A stretch of DNA of 64,000 bases from Actinomadura nitritigenes (GCF_017573545.1 NZ_JAGEOK010000024.1:62001-126000), one strand, 5' to 3'. Positions 25,510 through 35,229 are shown, counted from the first letter of the stretch. Notes: generated from the sequence alone by a model not told the origin. A program made the numbers and translations.

Positions 25510-26921
25510 GACGCCTGCGGGTCTCCGGCGGCGGCGAGGCGTTCCACCGCGGCGATGAACGCCTCGCCGCGGGCGGGGTAGTTGGCGAACATGTCGAAGG
25601 AGGCCCCGACGGGGGCGAGCAGCACGGTGTCGCCGGGACGGGCGAGCCCGGCTGCTTCGGTGACGACGCGGTCCATGGCCCCAGTGTCGGTGTCGGCGAC
25701 GTCGACGACCGGGACATCGGCGGCGTGTCGCACGAGTGCCTCGGCGATCCGGTGCCGGTCGCGGCCCATCAGCACGACGCCGCGCAGCCGGCCGGCGCAG
25801 GTGCGCACCAGGTCGTCGACGTCCAGGCCCTTGAGGAGCCCGCCGGCGATCCACACGATGGACTCGTAGGCGGCCAGGGACGCGGCGGCCGCGTGCGGCT
25901 GGGTCGCCTTGGAGTCGTTGACGTAGGCGACGCCGCCGACGTCGGCGACGTGCTGGATGCGGTGCGGGTCGGGCACGAACGAGCGCAGCCCCTCCCGGAC
26001 GGCCTCGGGCGGCACCCCGAAGGCCCGCGCCAGCCCGGCCGCCGCGAGCGCGTTGGCGACGTTGTGCGGCGCGAACGGGCGGACGTCCGCCAGCGCGGCG
26101 AGTTCGGCGGCCTCGGCCGCCGGGTCGGCGGTGAAGGCGCGGTCGACCAGCAGCTCCTCGACGACGCCGAGCTCGCCGGGGCGCGGCACCCGCAGCGTGA
26201 ACCCGGCGCGCCGCTCGACGCCCTCGGCGCGCTCGGCGAGCGCCGTGGAGGTGTCGTCGTCGGCGTTGTAGACCGCGACGGTGCCCGGCGCGAAGATCTT
26301 CGCCTTGGCGCCGACGTAGGCGTCCATGGAGCCGTGCCAGTCGAGATGGTCGGGCGCGATGTTCAGCACGGTCGCCGCCAGCGGCGCCAGCGAGCTCGAC
26401 CAGTGCAGCTGGTAGCTCGACAGCTCCACCGCCAGCACGTCGTAGGGCTCGGCGACGGCCTCGACGATCGGCGTCCCGACGTTCCCGACGGCGAGGGCCT
26501 TGTGCCCCGCCGCCGTCAGCATGCACGCCAGCATCCGGACGACGGTCGTCTTGCCGTCGGTGCCGGTGATGGCCAGCCACGGCGCGGCGCCCTCCGGCCG
26601 CAGCCGCCAGGCCAGCTCCACCTCGCCGATGATCTCGACGCCGGCCGCGGCGGCCGCCGCGAGCAGCGGCGCGTCCGGCTTCCATCCCGGCGAGGTGACG
26701 ACCAGGCCGGTGCCCTCCGGGAGGGTCTCGCCGTCGCCGAGCCGGACCGCGACGCCGCGGTCCTCCAGCTCGGCGGCCTGCGCGCGCTGCTCGTCGCCGT
26801 CGCGCGCGTCGACGGCCGTGACGCGGGCGCCCCGCGCGGCGAGCACGCGTGCGGCGGCCCGTCCGGACACGCCGAGCCCGGCGACGCAGACGGCGAGGCC
26901 GTCCCAGGGACTCACTGTCAC
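25506..26921 (-). CDS. murD: UDP-N-acetylmuramoylalanine--D-glutamate ligase MurD
   Basis: Adds D-glutamate to the stem peptide. The GTG at 26921 overlaps the mraY stop (GTGA) and gives 471 residues; another GTG two codons on is possible. Landmarks are VAGLGVSGRAAARVLAARGA, the ATP loop ITGTDGKTTVVRML, and NDSKATQPHAAAASLAAY, a MurD signature in the C-terminal domain. Confidence 0.98.
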   Translation of the reverse strand: MTVSPWDGLAVCVAGLGVSGRAAARVLAARGARVTAVDARDGDEQRAQAAELEDRGVAVRLGDGETLPEGTGLVVTSPGWKPDAPLLAAAAAAGVEIIGEVELAWRLRPEGAAPWLAITGTDGKTTVVRMLACMLTAAGHKALAVGNVGTPIVEAVAEPYDVLAVELSSYQLHWSSSLAPLAATVLNIAPDHLDWHGSMDAYVGAKAKIFAPGTVAVYNADDDTSTALAERAEGVERRAGFTLRVPRPGELGVVEELLVDRAFTADPAAEAAELAALADVRPFAPHNVANALAAAGLARAFGVPPEAVREGLRSFVPDPHRIQHVADVGGVAYVNDSKATQPHAAAASLAAYESIVWIAGGLLKGLDVDDLVRTCAGRLRGVVLMGRDRHRIAEALVRHAADVPVVDVADTDTGAMDRVVTEAAGLARPGDTVLLAPVGASFDMFANYPARGEAFIAAVERLAAAGDPQAS

Positions 26922-27976
26922 TTCTTGGGCATCCATTCCAGGTAGAAGATGCCGAGCCCCATCGCGACGAACAGCGCCGACATCAGCCAGAACCGCACGA
27001 CGATGGTGGTCTCGGCCCAGCCGGACAGCTCGAAGTGGTGCTGCAGCGGAGCCATCTTGAACACCCGTTTCTTGGTCATCTTGAAGCCGCCGACCTGGAT
27101 GATCACCGAGAGGGTGATCATCACGATCAGGCCGCAGAGGATGGCCAGCAGGAACTGGGTGCGGGTGAGGATCGCGAGGCCGACCAGCACGCCGCCGAGG
27201 GCCAGCGAGCCGGTGTCGCCCATGAAGATCTTCGCCGGGGGGGCGTTCCACCACAGGAAGCCGAACACGCCGCCGAGCACGGCCGCGGCCACGACCGCGA
27301 GGTCCAGGGGGTCGCGGACGTTGTAGCAGTTGGGGACGAGCGAGGCCATGCAGGAGTTGCGCAGCTGCCAGTTGCCGATGATCACGTAGGCGGCCAGCAC
27401 CATGCCGGCGGGGCCGGCGGCGAGGCCGTCCAGGCCGTCGGTGAGGTTCACGCCGTTCGACATCGCCGCGATCAGCAGCAGTGCCCAGACGACGAACAGG
27501 TAGGGGCCGATCGAGGGGCCGAAGTCGCGCAGGAAGGACAGGTGGGGGTCGGCGGGGGTGATGTCGTAGCCGTTGGGGAAGTTCAGCGAGGCGACCGCGA
27601 AGACCACCCCGACGAGGATGATGCCGAGCATCTTGGCGCCGCTGCGCAGGCCGAGGCTGCGCTGCTTGAACACCTTGATGAAGTCGTCGACGAAGCCGAC
27701 GAACCCCAGGCCCGTCATCAGGAACAGCACCAGCACGCCGGAGATCGTCGGGGCCTCTCCGGTGACCAGGTGCGCGAGCGCGTATCCCACGAGCGACCCG
27801 ACGATGAAGACGGTGCCGCCCATGGTCGGGGTGCCGCGCTTGGTGAGGTGGGCCTCGGGGCCCTCGTCCCGGATCATCTGGCCGTAGCCGAGCCGGTTGA
27901 CGATCCGGATCCACACGGGGGTGCCCACCATGACGAACACCAGCGCGAACCCGGCCGCGATGATGATGTTGGTCAT
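26918..27976 (-). CDS. mraY: MraY phospho-MurNAc-pentapeptide transferase
   Basis: Makes lipid I on undecaprenyl phosphate. The 352-residue protein has about ten membrane helices. Conserved loops are GFVDDFIKVFKQRSLGL, NLTDGLDGLAAGP, FMGDTGSLALGG and PLQHHFELSGW, which carry the catalytic aspartates and metal ligands. The start overlaps the murF stop (ATGA). Confidence 0.98.
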   Translation of the reverse strand: MTNIIIAAGFALVFVMVGTPVWIRIVNRLGYGQMIRDEGPEAHLTKRGTPTMGGTVFIVGSLVGYALAHLVTGEAPTISGVLVLFLMTGLGFVGFVDDFIKVFKQRSLGLRSGAKMLGIILVGVVFAVASLNFPNGYDITPADPHLSFLRDFGPSIGPYLFVVWALLLIAAMSNGVNLTDGLDGLAAGPAGMVLAAYVIIGNWQLRNSCMASLVPNCYNVRDPLDLAVVAAAVLGGVFGFLWWNAPPAKIFMGDTGSLALGGVLVGLAILTRTQFLLAILCGLIVMITLSVIIQVGGFKMTKKRVFKMAPLQHHFELSGWAETTIVVRFWLMSALFVAMGLGIFYLEWMPKK

Positions 27977-29367
27977 CGACCGGCCCGCCCGTCCGGCGCC
28001 AGCAGCGCCTCGGCGACCCGTTCCAGCCCGGCCACCCGGGACCCCTTCACCAGCACGACGTCCCGCGGCGCGAGCCGCTCGCTGAGCGCGGCCACCGCCG
28101 CGCCGACGTCATCCACCTGCACGCACTCTCCCGTCCATGACGCCACCTCCGCGGCACCTTCGGCCATCGCCGCCGCGTTCGCGCCGACGACGACGAGGCC
28201 GTCCAGCCCGCTGCGCGCGGCGTGCCGCCCGATCCTGGCATGTTCTGCGGCGGACGAACCTCCCAGTTCGGCCATTTCACCCAGTACCGCGTACGCGCGC
28301 CGGCCGCGGGCCATGTGCGCGAGCACGTCGATCGCGGCCCGCGTCGAGTCGGGGTTGGCGTTGTAGGCGTCGTTGACCACCGTCACCCCGTCGGCCCGCT
28401 CGGTGACCTCCATCCGCCACCGGCTGGCCGGCTCCGCCTCCGACAGCCCCGCGGCGATCTCGTCGACCGGCAGCCCGGCGGCGCGCGCCGCCGCGGCGGC
28501 CGCCAGCGCGTTCGCGACCGCGTGCGAACCGTACAGCCGCAGCGCGACCGGCGCCGAGCCCTCCGGCGTCACCAGCGTGAACCGGGCGCGGCCCTGCTCG
28601 TCGAGCGCCTCGTCCACCGCGCGGACGGCCGCGCCGTCCGACCGGCCGAACGTCACGACCTCCCCGGCGGTGCGCGACGCCATGGCGCTCACCAGGGGGT
28701 CGTCGGCGTTGAGCACGGCGGTGCCGTCCGGGCGCAGCGCCTCGACCATCTCGCCCTTGGCCCGCGCGATCGCCTCGCGGCTGCCGAACTCGCCCATGTG
28801 CGCGGTGCCGACGTTCAGCACCACGCCGACGTCGGGACGCGCGATCCCGGTCAGGTAGGCGATGTGGCCGACGCCGCGGGCGCCCATCTCCAGCACCAGG
28901 TACCGCGTCTCGGCGCCGGCGCGCAGCACCGTCAGCGGCAGCCCGATCTCGTTGTTGAACGAGCCCGGCGGCCACACCGTCGGCCCCGCCCGCCCGACGA
29001 GCTGCGCGATCAGGTCCTTGGTGGAGGTCTTGCCCGCCGACCCGGTGACCGCGACGACCGTCGTGTCCGGCAGCCGCTCCAGGACGCCCCGCGCGAGCCG
29101 GCCGAGCGCCTCCTTCACGTCGTCGACCAGCACGGCCGGGCCGCCCACCGGGCGCTGCGCCAGCACCGCGGCCGCCCCGGCCGCGAGCGCGGCGGCGGCG
29201 TAGTCGTGCCCGTCCGCGTGCTCGCCCTTGAACGCCGCGAACAGCGCCCCGGGCTCCACCGCGCGGGAGTCGATGACCACGGGGCCGCCGGCCACGGCGT
29301 CCGGGGGCGCCCCGTCAACGGTGCCCCCCGTGATCTCCGCGATCGTCGACAGCGGAAGTGGGATCAC
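27973..29367 (-). CDS. murF: UDP-MurNAc-tripeptide--D-Ala-D-Ala ligase MurF
   Basis: Adds the D-Ala-D-Ala dipeptide to the stem. It is 464 residues from the GTG at 29367. The ATP loop is TGSAGKTSTKDLI, followed by FNNEIGLPLTVL and VVNDAYNANPDSTRAAIDVL. It begins 18 bases after the murE stop and ends overlapping mraY. Confidence 0.97.
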   Translation of the reverse strand: MIPLPLSTIAEITGGTVDGAPPDAVAGGPVVIDSRAVEPGALFAAFKGEHADGHDYAAAALAAGAAAVLAQRPVGGPAVLVDDVKEALGRLARGVLERLPDTTVVAVTGSAGKTSTKDLIAQLVGRAGPTVWPPGSFNNEIGLPLTVLRAGAETRYLVLEMGARGVGHIAYLTGIARPDVGVVLNVGTAHMGEFGSREAIARAKGEMVEALRPDGTAVLNADDPLVSAMASRTAGEVVTFGRSDGAAVRAVDEALDEQGRARFTLVTPEGSAPVALRLYGSHAVANALAAAAAARAAGLPVDEIAAGLSEAEPASRWRMEVTERADGVTVVNDAYNANPDSTRAAIDVLAHMARGRRAYAVLGEMAELGGSSAAEHARIGRHAARSGLDGLVVVGANAAAMAEGAAEVASWTGECVQVDDVGAAVAALSERLAPRDVVLVKGSRVAGLERVAEALLAPDGRAGR

Positions 29368-29385
29368 GCCTGCGTCCCGTCCCCT

Positions 29386-30906
29386 CTACTTCTCTTCCCG
29401 AGGCGCGGCACGCCGCAGCGCCTCCCGGACGACCTCGCGGTCGTCGAACGGCTGCACCTCGCCGGCCGCGTACTGGCCCTGCTCGTGGCCCTTGCCCGCG
29501 ACGACGAGGACGTCGCCGCGGCGCGCCCGGCCGACCGCCAGTGCGATGGCGGCGGCGCGGTCGGGTTCCACGACGATGTGCGCCCGGTGCCGCTGCGGCA
29601 CCTTGAGCCCGCCCTCGACCATAGCGGCGAGGATGGCGAGCGGATCTTCGGACCGCGGGTTGTCGTTGGTGAAATACGCCATGTCGGCCAGCCGCGCCGC
29701 CGCCTCGCCCATCAGCGGGCGCTTGCCGCGGTCGCGGTCGCCGCCGCAGCCGAGCACCACCGCGAGGGACCCCTCGGTGACGGGGCGCAGCGCGGTCAGC
29801 ACCGCCTCGACGGCGCCGGGCTTGTGCGAGTAGTCGACGAGCGCGACGAAGTCCTGGCCCTCGTCGATCCGCTCCAGCCGTCCGGGGACGCCCTCCAGCG
29901 ACGCGACGCCGCGCACCGCCGCGGGCAGCCCCAGCCCCGCCTCGACCAGCGCGACGATCGCGGCGAGCGCGTTGGCGACGTTGAACGGCCCGGCGAGCCG
30001 CACCGAGGCGTCGGCCTCGACGCCGCCCGGCCCGACGACGCGGAACACGCTGCCGTCCGCGCCCACCCGCACGTCCTCGGCCCGCCAGTCCGCCGCCGGG
30101 TCGCCGGACGCCGAGAACGTCGTCATCGGGATCGAGGCGATCCCCAGCAGCTCGCGGCCGTAGTGGTCGTCGAGGTTCACCACGCCGATCCGCGCGTACT
30201 CCGGCGTGAACAGCCGGGCCTTCGCCAGGAAGTAGTCCTGCATGGTCGGGTGGTAGTCCAGGTGGTCCTGGGACAGGTTGGTGAAGACGGCGACCTCGTA
30301 GTGCGCGCCGCCGACCCGCCCCTGCACGAGCGCGTGGCTCGACACCTCCATCGCCGCGGCGCCGACGCCGCGCTCGCGCATCATCGCCAGCAGAGCGTGC
30401 AGGTCCGTCGCCTCGGGGGTGGTCAGCGCGCTCGGCACCCGCTCGTCGGCGACCCGGATCTCCACGCCGCCGACCAGCCCGGTCGTGATGCCCGCGGCGT
30501 GCAGCCCGGCCTCGACCAGGAACGCCGTGGTGCTCTTGCCGCTGGTGCCGGTGACGCCGATGAGCGTGATGTCGCGTCCCGGCTCCCCGTACACCCAGGC
30601 GGCCGCGTCGCCGAGCCGCGCCCGCGCGTCCGCGACCACCAGGACGGGCAGGCCGGTCGCGGCGGCCCGGTCCCGGCCCGCGGCGTCGGTGAGGATCGCG
30701 ACCGCGCCCGCCTCGGCGGCCTGCGCGGAGAACGCGGCGCCGTGGGTGCGGGCGCCGGGCAGCGCCGCGTACACGTCGCCGGGCCGCACCGCCCGCGAGT
30801 CGTGCGTGATCCCGGTGACCTCCGTGTCCCTCCAGTCGCCCCGTCCGATCCCGAGAGTCGCCGCGAGCCCGTCCAGCGGACGGGCCTGAGTGGTGGTCGG
30901 ACGCAT
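29386..30906 (-). CDS. murE: UDP-MurNAc-L-Ala-D-Glu--meso-diaminopimelate ligase MurE
   Basis: Adds the third residue of the stem peptide. The ATG at 30906 is preferred (506 residues, GAAAGAA upstream); a GTG at 30963 would add 19 residues. The ATP loop is VTGTSGKSTTAFLVE. The substrate motif TNDNPRSEDP contains DNPR, which marks enzymes that use meso-diaminopimelate rather than lysine. That fits the meso-DAP walls of Actinomadura-like genera. Confidence 0.97.
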   Translation of the reverse strand: MRPTTTQARPLDGLAATLGIGRGDWRDTEVTGITHDSRAVRPGDVYAALPGARTHGAAFSAQAAEAGAVAILTDAAGRDRAAATGLPVLVVADARARLGDAAAWVYGEPGRDITLIGVTGTSGKSTTAFLVEAGLHAAGITTGLVGGVEIRVADERVPSALTTPEATDLHALLAMMRERGVGAAAMEVSSHALVQGRVGGAHYEVAVFTNLSQDHLDYHPTMQDYFLAKARLFTPEYARIGVVNLDDHYGRELLGIASIPMTTFSASGDPAADWRAEDVRVGADGSVFRVVGPGGVEADASVRLAGPFNVANALAAIVALVEAGLGLPAAVRGVASLEGVPGRLERIDEGQDFVALVDYSHKPGAVEAVLTALRPVTEGSLAVVLGCGGDRDRGKRPLMGEAAARLADMAYFTNDNPRSEDPLAILAAMVEGGLKVPQRHRAHIVVEPDRAAAIALAVGRARRGDVLVVAGKGHEQGQYAAGEVQPFDDREVVREALRRAAPREEK

Positions 30907-30987
30907 GGCGGTTCTTTCGGTGCCGGTGGGACGGGAACGCTGGTGAACGGATGGTGGACTCACGGCGAGTGAGGGTACTCGCTGCGG

Positions 30988-33270
30988 TCAGTCTCGGGCG
31001 TAGATCTTGATGATCGGCGATTTGCTCCCCGTCGGCGGGATCTTCTCGGACTGCAGCGCGAAGCTCATCACGTCGCGGAACACGGGCGCGGCGACGTCGC
31101 CACCATAGTGGCTGCCCCGCTTGGGATCCTGCAGGACGACCTGTACGACGAGCCGCGGGTCGTCGGCGGGCGCGAACCCGGCGAACGACGCCGTGTACCC
31201 CTTGTAGCATCCGCAGCCCGCGTCGAAGCGCTGCGCCGTGCCGGTCTTGCCCGCGACCCGGTAGCCCTTGATCTGCGCTTTCGGCGCGGTGCCCTCGGGC
31301 GTGGTGACGCCCTCCAGCATGTCGCTGATCTGCCGTGCCGTGCCCTCGCTGATCACCCGCTTCTGCTCCGGCGCGGGCGCCGGGGTGAACCTGTCGTTCG
31401 CGCCGACCGTCCCGGCGATCAGGTTCGGCGCGACGCGGACGCCGCCGTTGGCGATGGTCGCGTAGACGCTCGCCATCTGCACGGCGTTGACCGACACCGT
31501 CTGCCCGAACGCGATCGGGTAGCGGTCGGTGCCCGACCACTTCGACGGCGGGTTGAGCAGCCCCGCCGTCTCCCCCGGCAGCGGCAGGCCGGTCTTCTGG
31601 CCGAACCCGAAGTCCCGCAGCGTCTGGTAGAGCCGCTCCTCGGTGATGGTCTGGCTGGCGAGGATGGTGCCGACGTTGCTCGACTTGGCCAGCACCCCGG
31701 CGAACGTCAGGTTCTCCACGCCGTGCGGCTCGGAGTCGTGGAACACCACGTTGTACTTGCGGATCCTGTCGGGGACGCTGAAGGGCGTCTGCGGGGTGAC
31801 CCCGCCGTGCTCCATGACGGCCGCCGCGGTGACGACCTTGCCGGTGCTGCCCGGCTCGTAGGCGTCCTGCACCACCGGGCTGCCCCACACGTCGCGGTCG
31901 CCCTTGGTGACGTGGTTCGGGTCGTAGCCGGGCGCCGACGCCATCGCCAGCAGCCTCCCGGTGCGCGGGTCCATCACGATGGCGGTGCCGCTGCGCGCGC
32001 CGGTGGCCTTGACCTGCTTCTCGATCTCCTCCTGCGCCTCGAACTGGAGGTCCCGCTGGAGGGTGAGGCGGACGCCGCGGCCGGGCACGGGCGGCTGCTT
32101 CTGGTCCTCGCCCATGGGGATGTGCTGGCCCTCGAGGCTGATCTCCACGCGCTGCCAGCCGTCCTTGCCGGACAGCACGGCGTTCTGCGTGCTCTCAAGG
32201 CCGGCGGCGCCCTGTCCCGCACCGTTCACGAAACCTATGACGCCCGCGCCCAGCGAACCGTTGGGATAATCGCGGCGATATTCCGGCAGAGTCCCGATGC
32301 CCTGGAAGTTCCAGGACGTGATGAGGCGCGCCTGGTCCGGGGTGACGCCGTGCGCCAGGTAGACGAACTGGGTGCCCTTCTTGCTGATCGCCTTCAGCAC
32401 CGCGTCCGGGTCCAGCCCGAGGGTCGGGGCGAGCGCGTTGACGATCGCCTGCCGCTTCTCCGGCTTGATGACGTACGGGTCGGCGGTGATCGCGCGGGCC
32501 TCCACCGTCATGGCGAGCGGCCGGCCCTGCGCGTCGGTGATCGCGCCGCGGACGGCGGGCAGCTTCAGCTTCCGCAGCCGCTGGTCCATCGCCTGCTCGC
32601 TGTACTTGCCGGACTCGATCGTCTGGAGCTGGACGAGGCGCCCCGCGAACAGCGACAGCACGAACGCCACGACCAGCAGCCCGGCGTTCAGGCGCTTCAT
32701 CGGGTCGCGGCGGTGGAAGGGGACGCGCGGGCGGCGCGGGGGCCGCGGCGGGCGGCGCCCGGAGCCGCCGCCGGGGCGCGGCCCGCGGGGTCCGTCGCGG
32801 CGCGTCCCGCCCGTCCGGGACGGGCCGCCCGGCCGCGCGGTGGGCGCGGTCGTGCGGAACGCGGCCGTCCGGCTCTTCGCGGACGCCCCGCCCCTTCCGG
32901 AACCGGTCCTCCCGGAGCCGCCCTTGCCCGTGGTCGCCTTGCCCGCGGTTGCCTTTCCGGAGGTCGCCTTGCCGGAGGCGCTCCTGGCGGTCGCGCCCTT
33001 GCCGGCCGGCTTCTTCTCCGCGTCCTTCTTACCGGTCCCCTTGCGCGGCTGCGGGACCGTGCCGCCACGGGCGGGGCGGCGGGCGGCGGGACCGCCCTTC
33101 TTGCCCGGCCGTCCCGCCGCGTCCGCCCGTCCCGCCGGCGGGTTCCCCGTCTGACGCCCGGACGCGCGCGCCGCGCCCGGGCCGCTCTTGTCGTCCCCCG
33201 CCGAGCCCCGGGGACCGCGTTTCCGGCCGGGCGGCGGCCCCGCGGCCCCGCGTCCCGGTCCCTTCGTCAC
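30988..33270 (-). CDS. ftsI: septal transpeptidase FtsI (PBP3) with long basic N-terminal tail
   Basis: The class B penicillin-binding protein of the septum, 760 residues from a GTG at 33270 that has GGGGGA upstream. An internal ATG at residue 191 would give a standard-sized protein but has no ribosome site. Residues 1-190 are cytoplasmic, Lys/Arg/Gly/Pro rich, with ASGKATSGKATAGKATTGKG repeats near 98-117. One membrane helix follows (about 194-214), then the dimerisation domain and the transpeptidase. Active-site motifs are STGK (Ser475-Lys478), SSN (530-532) and KTGTA (675-679). An unusual CGC pair (Cys686, Cys688) follows KTGTA. It is the partner of FtsW. Confidence 0.97.
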   Translation of the reverse strand: MTKGPGRGAAGPPPGRKRGPRGSAGDDKSGPGAARASGRQTGNPPAGRADAAGRPGKKGGPAARRPARGGTVPQPRKGTGKKDAEKKPAGKGATARSASGKATSGKATAGKATTGKGGSGRTGSGRGGASAKSRTAAFRTTAPTARPGGPSRTGGTRRDGPRGPRPGGGSGRRPPRPPRRPRVPFHRRDPMKRLNAGLLVVAFVLSLFAGRLVQLQTIESGKYSEQAMDQRLRKLKLPAVRGAITDAQGRPLAMTVEARAITADPYVIKPEKRQAIVNALAPTLGLDPDAVLKAISKKGTQFVYLAHGVTPDQARLITSWNFQGIGTLPEYRRDYPNGSLGAGVIGFVNGAGQGAAGLESTQNAVLSGKDGWQRVEISLEGQHIPMGEDQKQPPVPGRGVRLTLQRDLQFEAQEEIEKQVKATGARSGTAIVMDPRTGRLLAMASAPGYDPNHVTKGDRDVWGSPVVQDAYEPGSTGKVVTAAAVMEHGGVTPQTPFSVPDRIRKYNVVFHDSEPHGVENLTFAGVLAKSSNVGTILASQTITEERLYQTLRDFGFGQKTGLPLPGETAGLLNPPSKWSGTDRYPIAFGQTVSVNAVQMASVYATIANGGVRVAPNLIAGTVGANDRFTPAPAPEQKRVISEGTARQISDMLEGVTTPEGTAPKAQIKGYRVAGKTGTAQRFDAGCGCYKGYTASFAGFAPADDPRLVVQVVLQDPKRGSHYGGDVAAPVFRDVMSFALQSEKIPPTGSKSPIIKIYARD

Positions 33271-33319
33271 CGCGTCCCCCGCCCCTCGGCGCCGGCACCG
33301 TCATGGCCGCTGCCCCGCG

Positions 33320-34246
33320 TCACGGCCGGCCGCTCCCCGTCCCGGCGCCGTGCGCGGCCCCGGTCCCTCGCGCCGCCGTGCCGCCCTGCGGCGAGCCGTT
33401 GCCCTGCGGCGAGCCGTTCCCCTGCGCGGAGCCGTTGCGCGCCGGGCCGCCGGAGCCGTTCGCGCCGGACGGCTCCGGGACGCCGTCGCCGGGCACCACC
33501 GTGCCGGGCACGCCGAGGACGGCCGCGGCGCCGGCCGAAGCGGTGGCCGCCTCCGGAACGGGCCGCAGCCCCCCGGCGCTCGTCCTGCCGGTGCCGGGGA
33601 AGTAGAACCGCGGGTACTTGTTCTGGACCATCCCCTGCGCCTCGGCCTTCCGCGCGAGGTTCTGCGGGGAGTTCTCCTCCTCGTTCTGCGCCTGGAGCTC
33701 CTGGCCCTGCTGGTCGAGCTCCTTGTTCTGCTGCTCCAGCTTGCTCAGCGTGAAGGCGTCCTTGGCCAGGACGGTGTTGAGCAGCAGCAGGCTCACCAGG
33801 GCGCCGCCGAGCAGCGCGATGATGAGCAGCACGAACGGGGCGCGCGGCGGGACGGCGGCCGAGCGCCGGACCGGCCGGGACTCGCGGCGCGCCCGGCCCT
33901 CCGCCCGCGCCTTGCCGCCCGGCTCCTCCTTCGGCGGGGCCTTCCTCGCCGGCGCCCGCTTCGGCGCGGCGGGCTCGGGCGGGGCGCCCTTGCGCGGCCG
34001 GCCCTTGACCGGGGCGGTCGCGGCCCGCGCGCCCTTCCCCTGGCTCTTCTCGGGACTCTTCGCCGGGCTCTTCGCGGGGCTCTTGGCCGCCGTGCCCTTC
34101 GCCGGGCGGCGCGGCGGCGCGGCGGCGCGGCCCGTGGCGTCGTCCTCCGGGCGGTCCGGGTCGGGCCTCCTCCTACCGGGCGCGGCCTTCTTCGGCGCGT
34201 TCCTGGCGGGCGCGGTGGCCGGCGGGCGTCGGCTCGTCGTCGTCAT
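33320..34246 (-). CDS. ftsL: FtsL-like septum formation protein
   Basis: A 308-residue bitopic protein in the ftsL position between rsmH and ftsI. The ATG overlaps the rsmH stop (ATGA). Residues 1-135 are Lys/Arg/Pro rich, with AKSPAKSPAKSPEKS at about 54-68. One membrane helix (138-160) precedes a short coiled coil (LSKLEQQNKELDQQGQELQ), the FtsL hallmark. A Gly/Asn/Ser-rich external tail has GNGSPQGNGSPQGG repeats. FtsL links FtsQ/FtsB to FtsW-FtsI. Sequence similarity in this family is low, so the name rests on layout and position. Confidence 0.88.
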   Translation of the reverse strand: MTTTSRRPPATAPARNAPKKAAPGRRRPDPDRPEDDATGRAAAPPRRPAKGTAAKSPAKSPAKSPEKSQGKGARAATAPVKGRPRKGAPPEPAAPKRAPARKAPPKEEPGGKARAEGRARRESRPVRRSAAVPPRAPFVLLIIALLGGALVSLLLLNTVLAKDAFTLSKLEQQNKELDQQGQELQAQNEEENSPQNLARKAEAQGMVQNKYPRFYFPGTGRTSAGGLRPVPEAATASAGAAAVLGVPGTVVPGDGVPEPSGANGSGGPARNGSAQGNGSPQGNGSPQGGTAARGTGAAHGAGTGSGRP

Positions 34247-35229
34247 GTCGCCTCCCGGACCCGCTCGGCGGCGCGCATCCGCACCGATCCGGCCCTTGGG
34301 TTGGTCGTGGTCTCCTCGTCGGACGCCAGCTCGGCCCCGCGCGTCAGGAGCCGGAACCTCGGCTCGTGCTCGGGCAGCGGGACGGGCAGCTCCGGCGGGG
34401 TGGTGTCGGCCGCCTCGGCGGCGAGGACCCGCTTGGTGATGCGGTCCTCCAGCGAGTGGTAGCTGAGGACGGCGACCCGGCCGCCGACCGGGAGCGCGTC
34501 CAGGGCGGCGGGCAGCGCCCGCCGCCAGATGTCCAGCTCGCCGTTCACCTCGATGCGCAGCGCCTGGAACGTCCGTTTGGCCGGGTTGCCGCCGGTGCGC
34601 CGGGTCGCGGCCGGGATGGAGGTGCGGACCAGGTCGGCGAGCCGCCTGGTGGAGTCGAGCGGGGCGCGCTCGCGCTCGCGGACGATCGCCGCGGCGATGC
34701 GCTGGGCGAACCGCTCCTCGCCGTACTCGCGCAGGATGCGGGCGAGCTCGGCGGGCGGGTAGCCGTTGACGACCTCCGCCGCGGTGAGCGTCTGGGTGCG
34801 GTCCATCCGCATGTCGAGGGGCGCGTCGTAGGAGTAGGCGAAGCCGCGGTCGGCCTCGTCGAGCTGCGGGGAGGAGACGCCGAGGTCGAACAGCACGGCG
34901 TCCACGGACGGGACGCCGAGCCGCGCGAGGACGCCGGGGATCTCGTCGTAGACGGCGTGCTCCAGGACGACCCGGTCGCCGAAGGGGGCGAGCCGGCGCG
35001 CGGAGCGCTCCAGCGCGGTGGTGTCGCGGTCGAGGCCGATGAGCCGCAGGTCCGGGTGGGCCCGGAGCATGGCCTCGGCGTGGCCGCCCATGCCGAGGGT
35101 GGCGTCGAGGTAGCGGGGCGCGCGCCCGGCGTCGCGGGCCGCGGCCACGGCGGGGGCGAGGAGTTCCAGAACGCGACCGAGCATGACCGGTACGTGACCG
35201 GCCTCGGCCGCGTGGTCTCCCACGTCCAT
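34243..35229 (-). CDS. rsmH: 16S rRNA m4C1402 methyltransferase RsmH (MraW)
   Basis: Methylates N4 of C1402 in 16S rRNA. The ATG at 35229 gives 328 residues and has a GGGGGGTGA site upstream. HVPVMLGRVLELL, the AdoMet-binding YLDATLGMGGHAEAML, FDLGVSSPQLDEADRGFAYS and VLSYHSLEDRITKR are RsmH signatures. Its place after mraZ at the head of the dcw operon is conserved. The 241-base gap before it (35230-35470) contains no convincing promoter. Confidence 0.97.
   Translation of the reverse strand: MDVGDHAAEAGHVPVMLGRVLELLAPAVAAARDAGRAPRYLDATLGMGGHAEAMLRAHPDLRLIGLDRDTTALERSARRLAPFGDRVVLEHAVYDEIPGVLARLGVPSVDAVLFDLGVSSPQLDEADRGFAYSYDAPLDMRMDRTQTLTAAEVVNGYPPAELARILREYGEERFAQRIAAAIVRERERAPLDSTRRLADLVRTSIPAATRRTGGNPAKRTFQALRIEVNGELDIWRRALPAALDALPVGGRVAVLSYHSLEDRITKRVLAAEAADTTPPELPVPLPEHEPRFRLLTRGAELASDEETTTNPRAGSVRMRAAERVREAT

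Noticed and set aside
30907..30963. Upstream GTG start for murE
   Set aside because: It adds 19 residues that do not look like MurE, and the ATG at 30906 has a purine-rich site. It cannot be fully excluded.
31108..33753. A plus-strand open frame opposite ftsI and ftsL
   Set aside because: Low-complexity Arg/Ala/Gly translation antisense to well-supported division genes.
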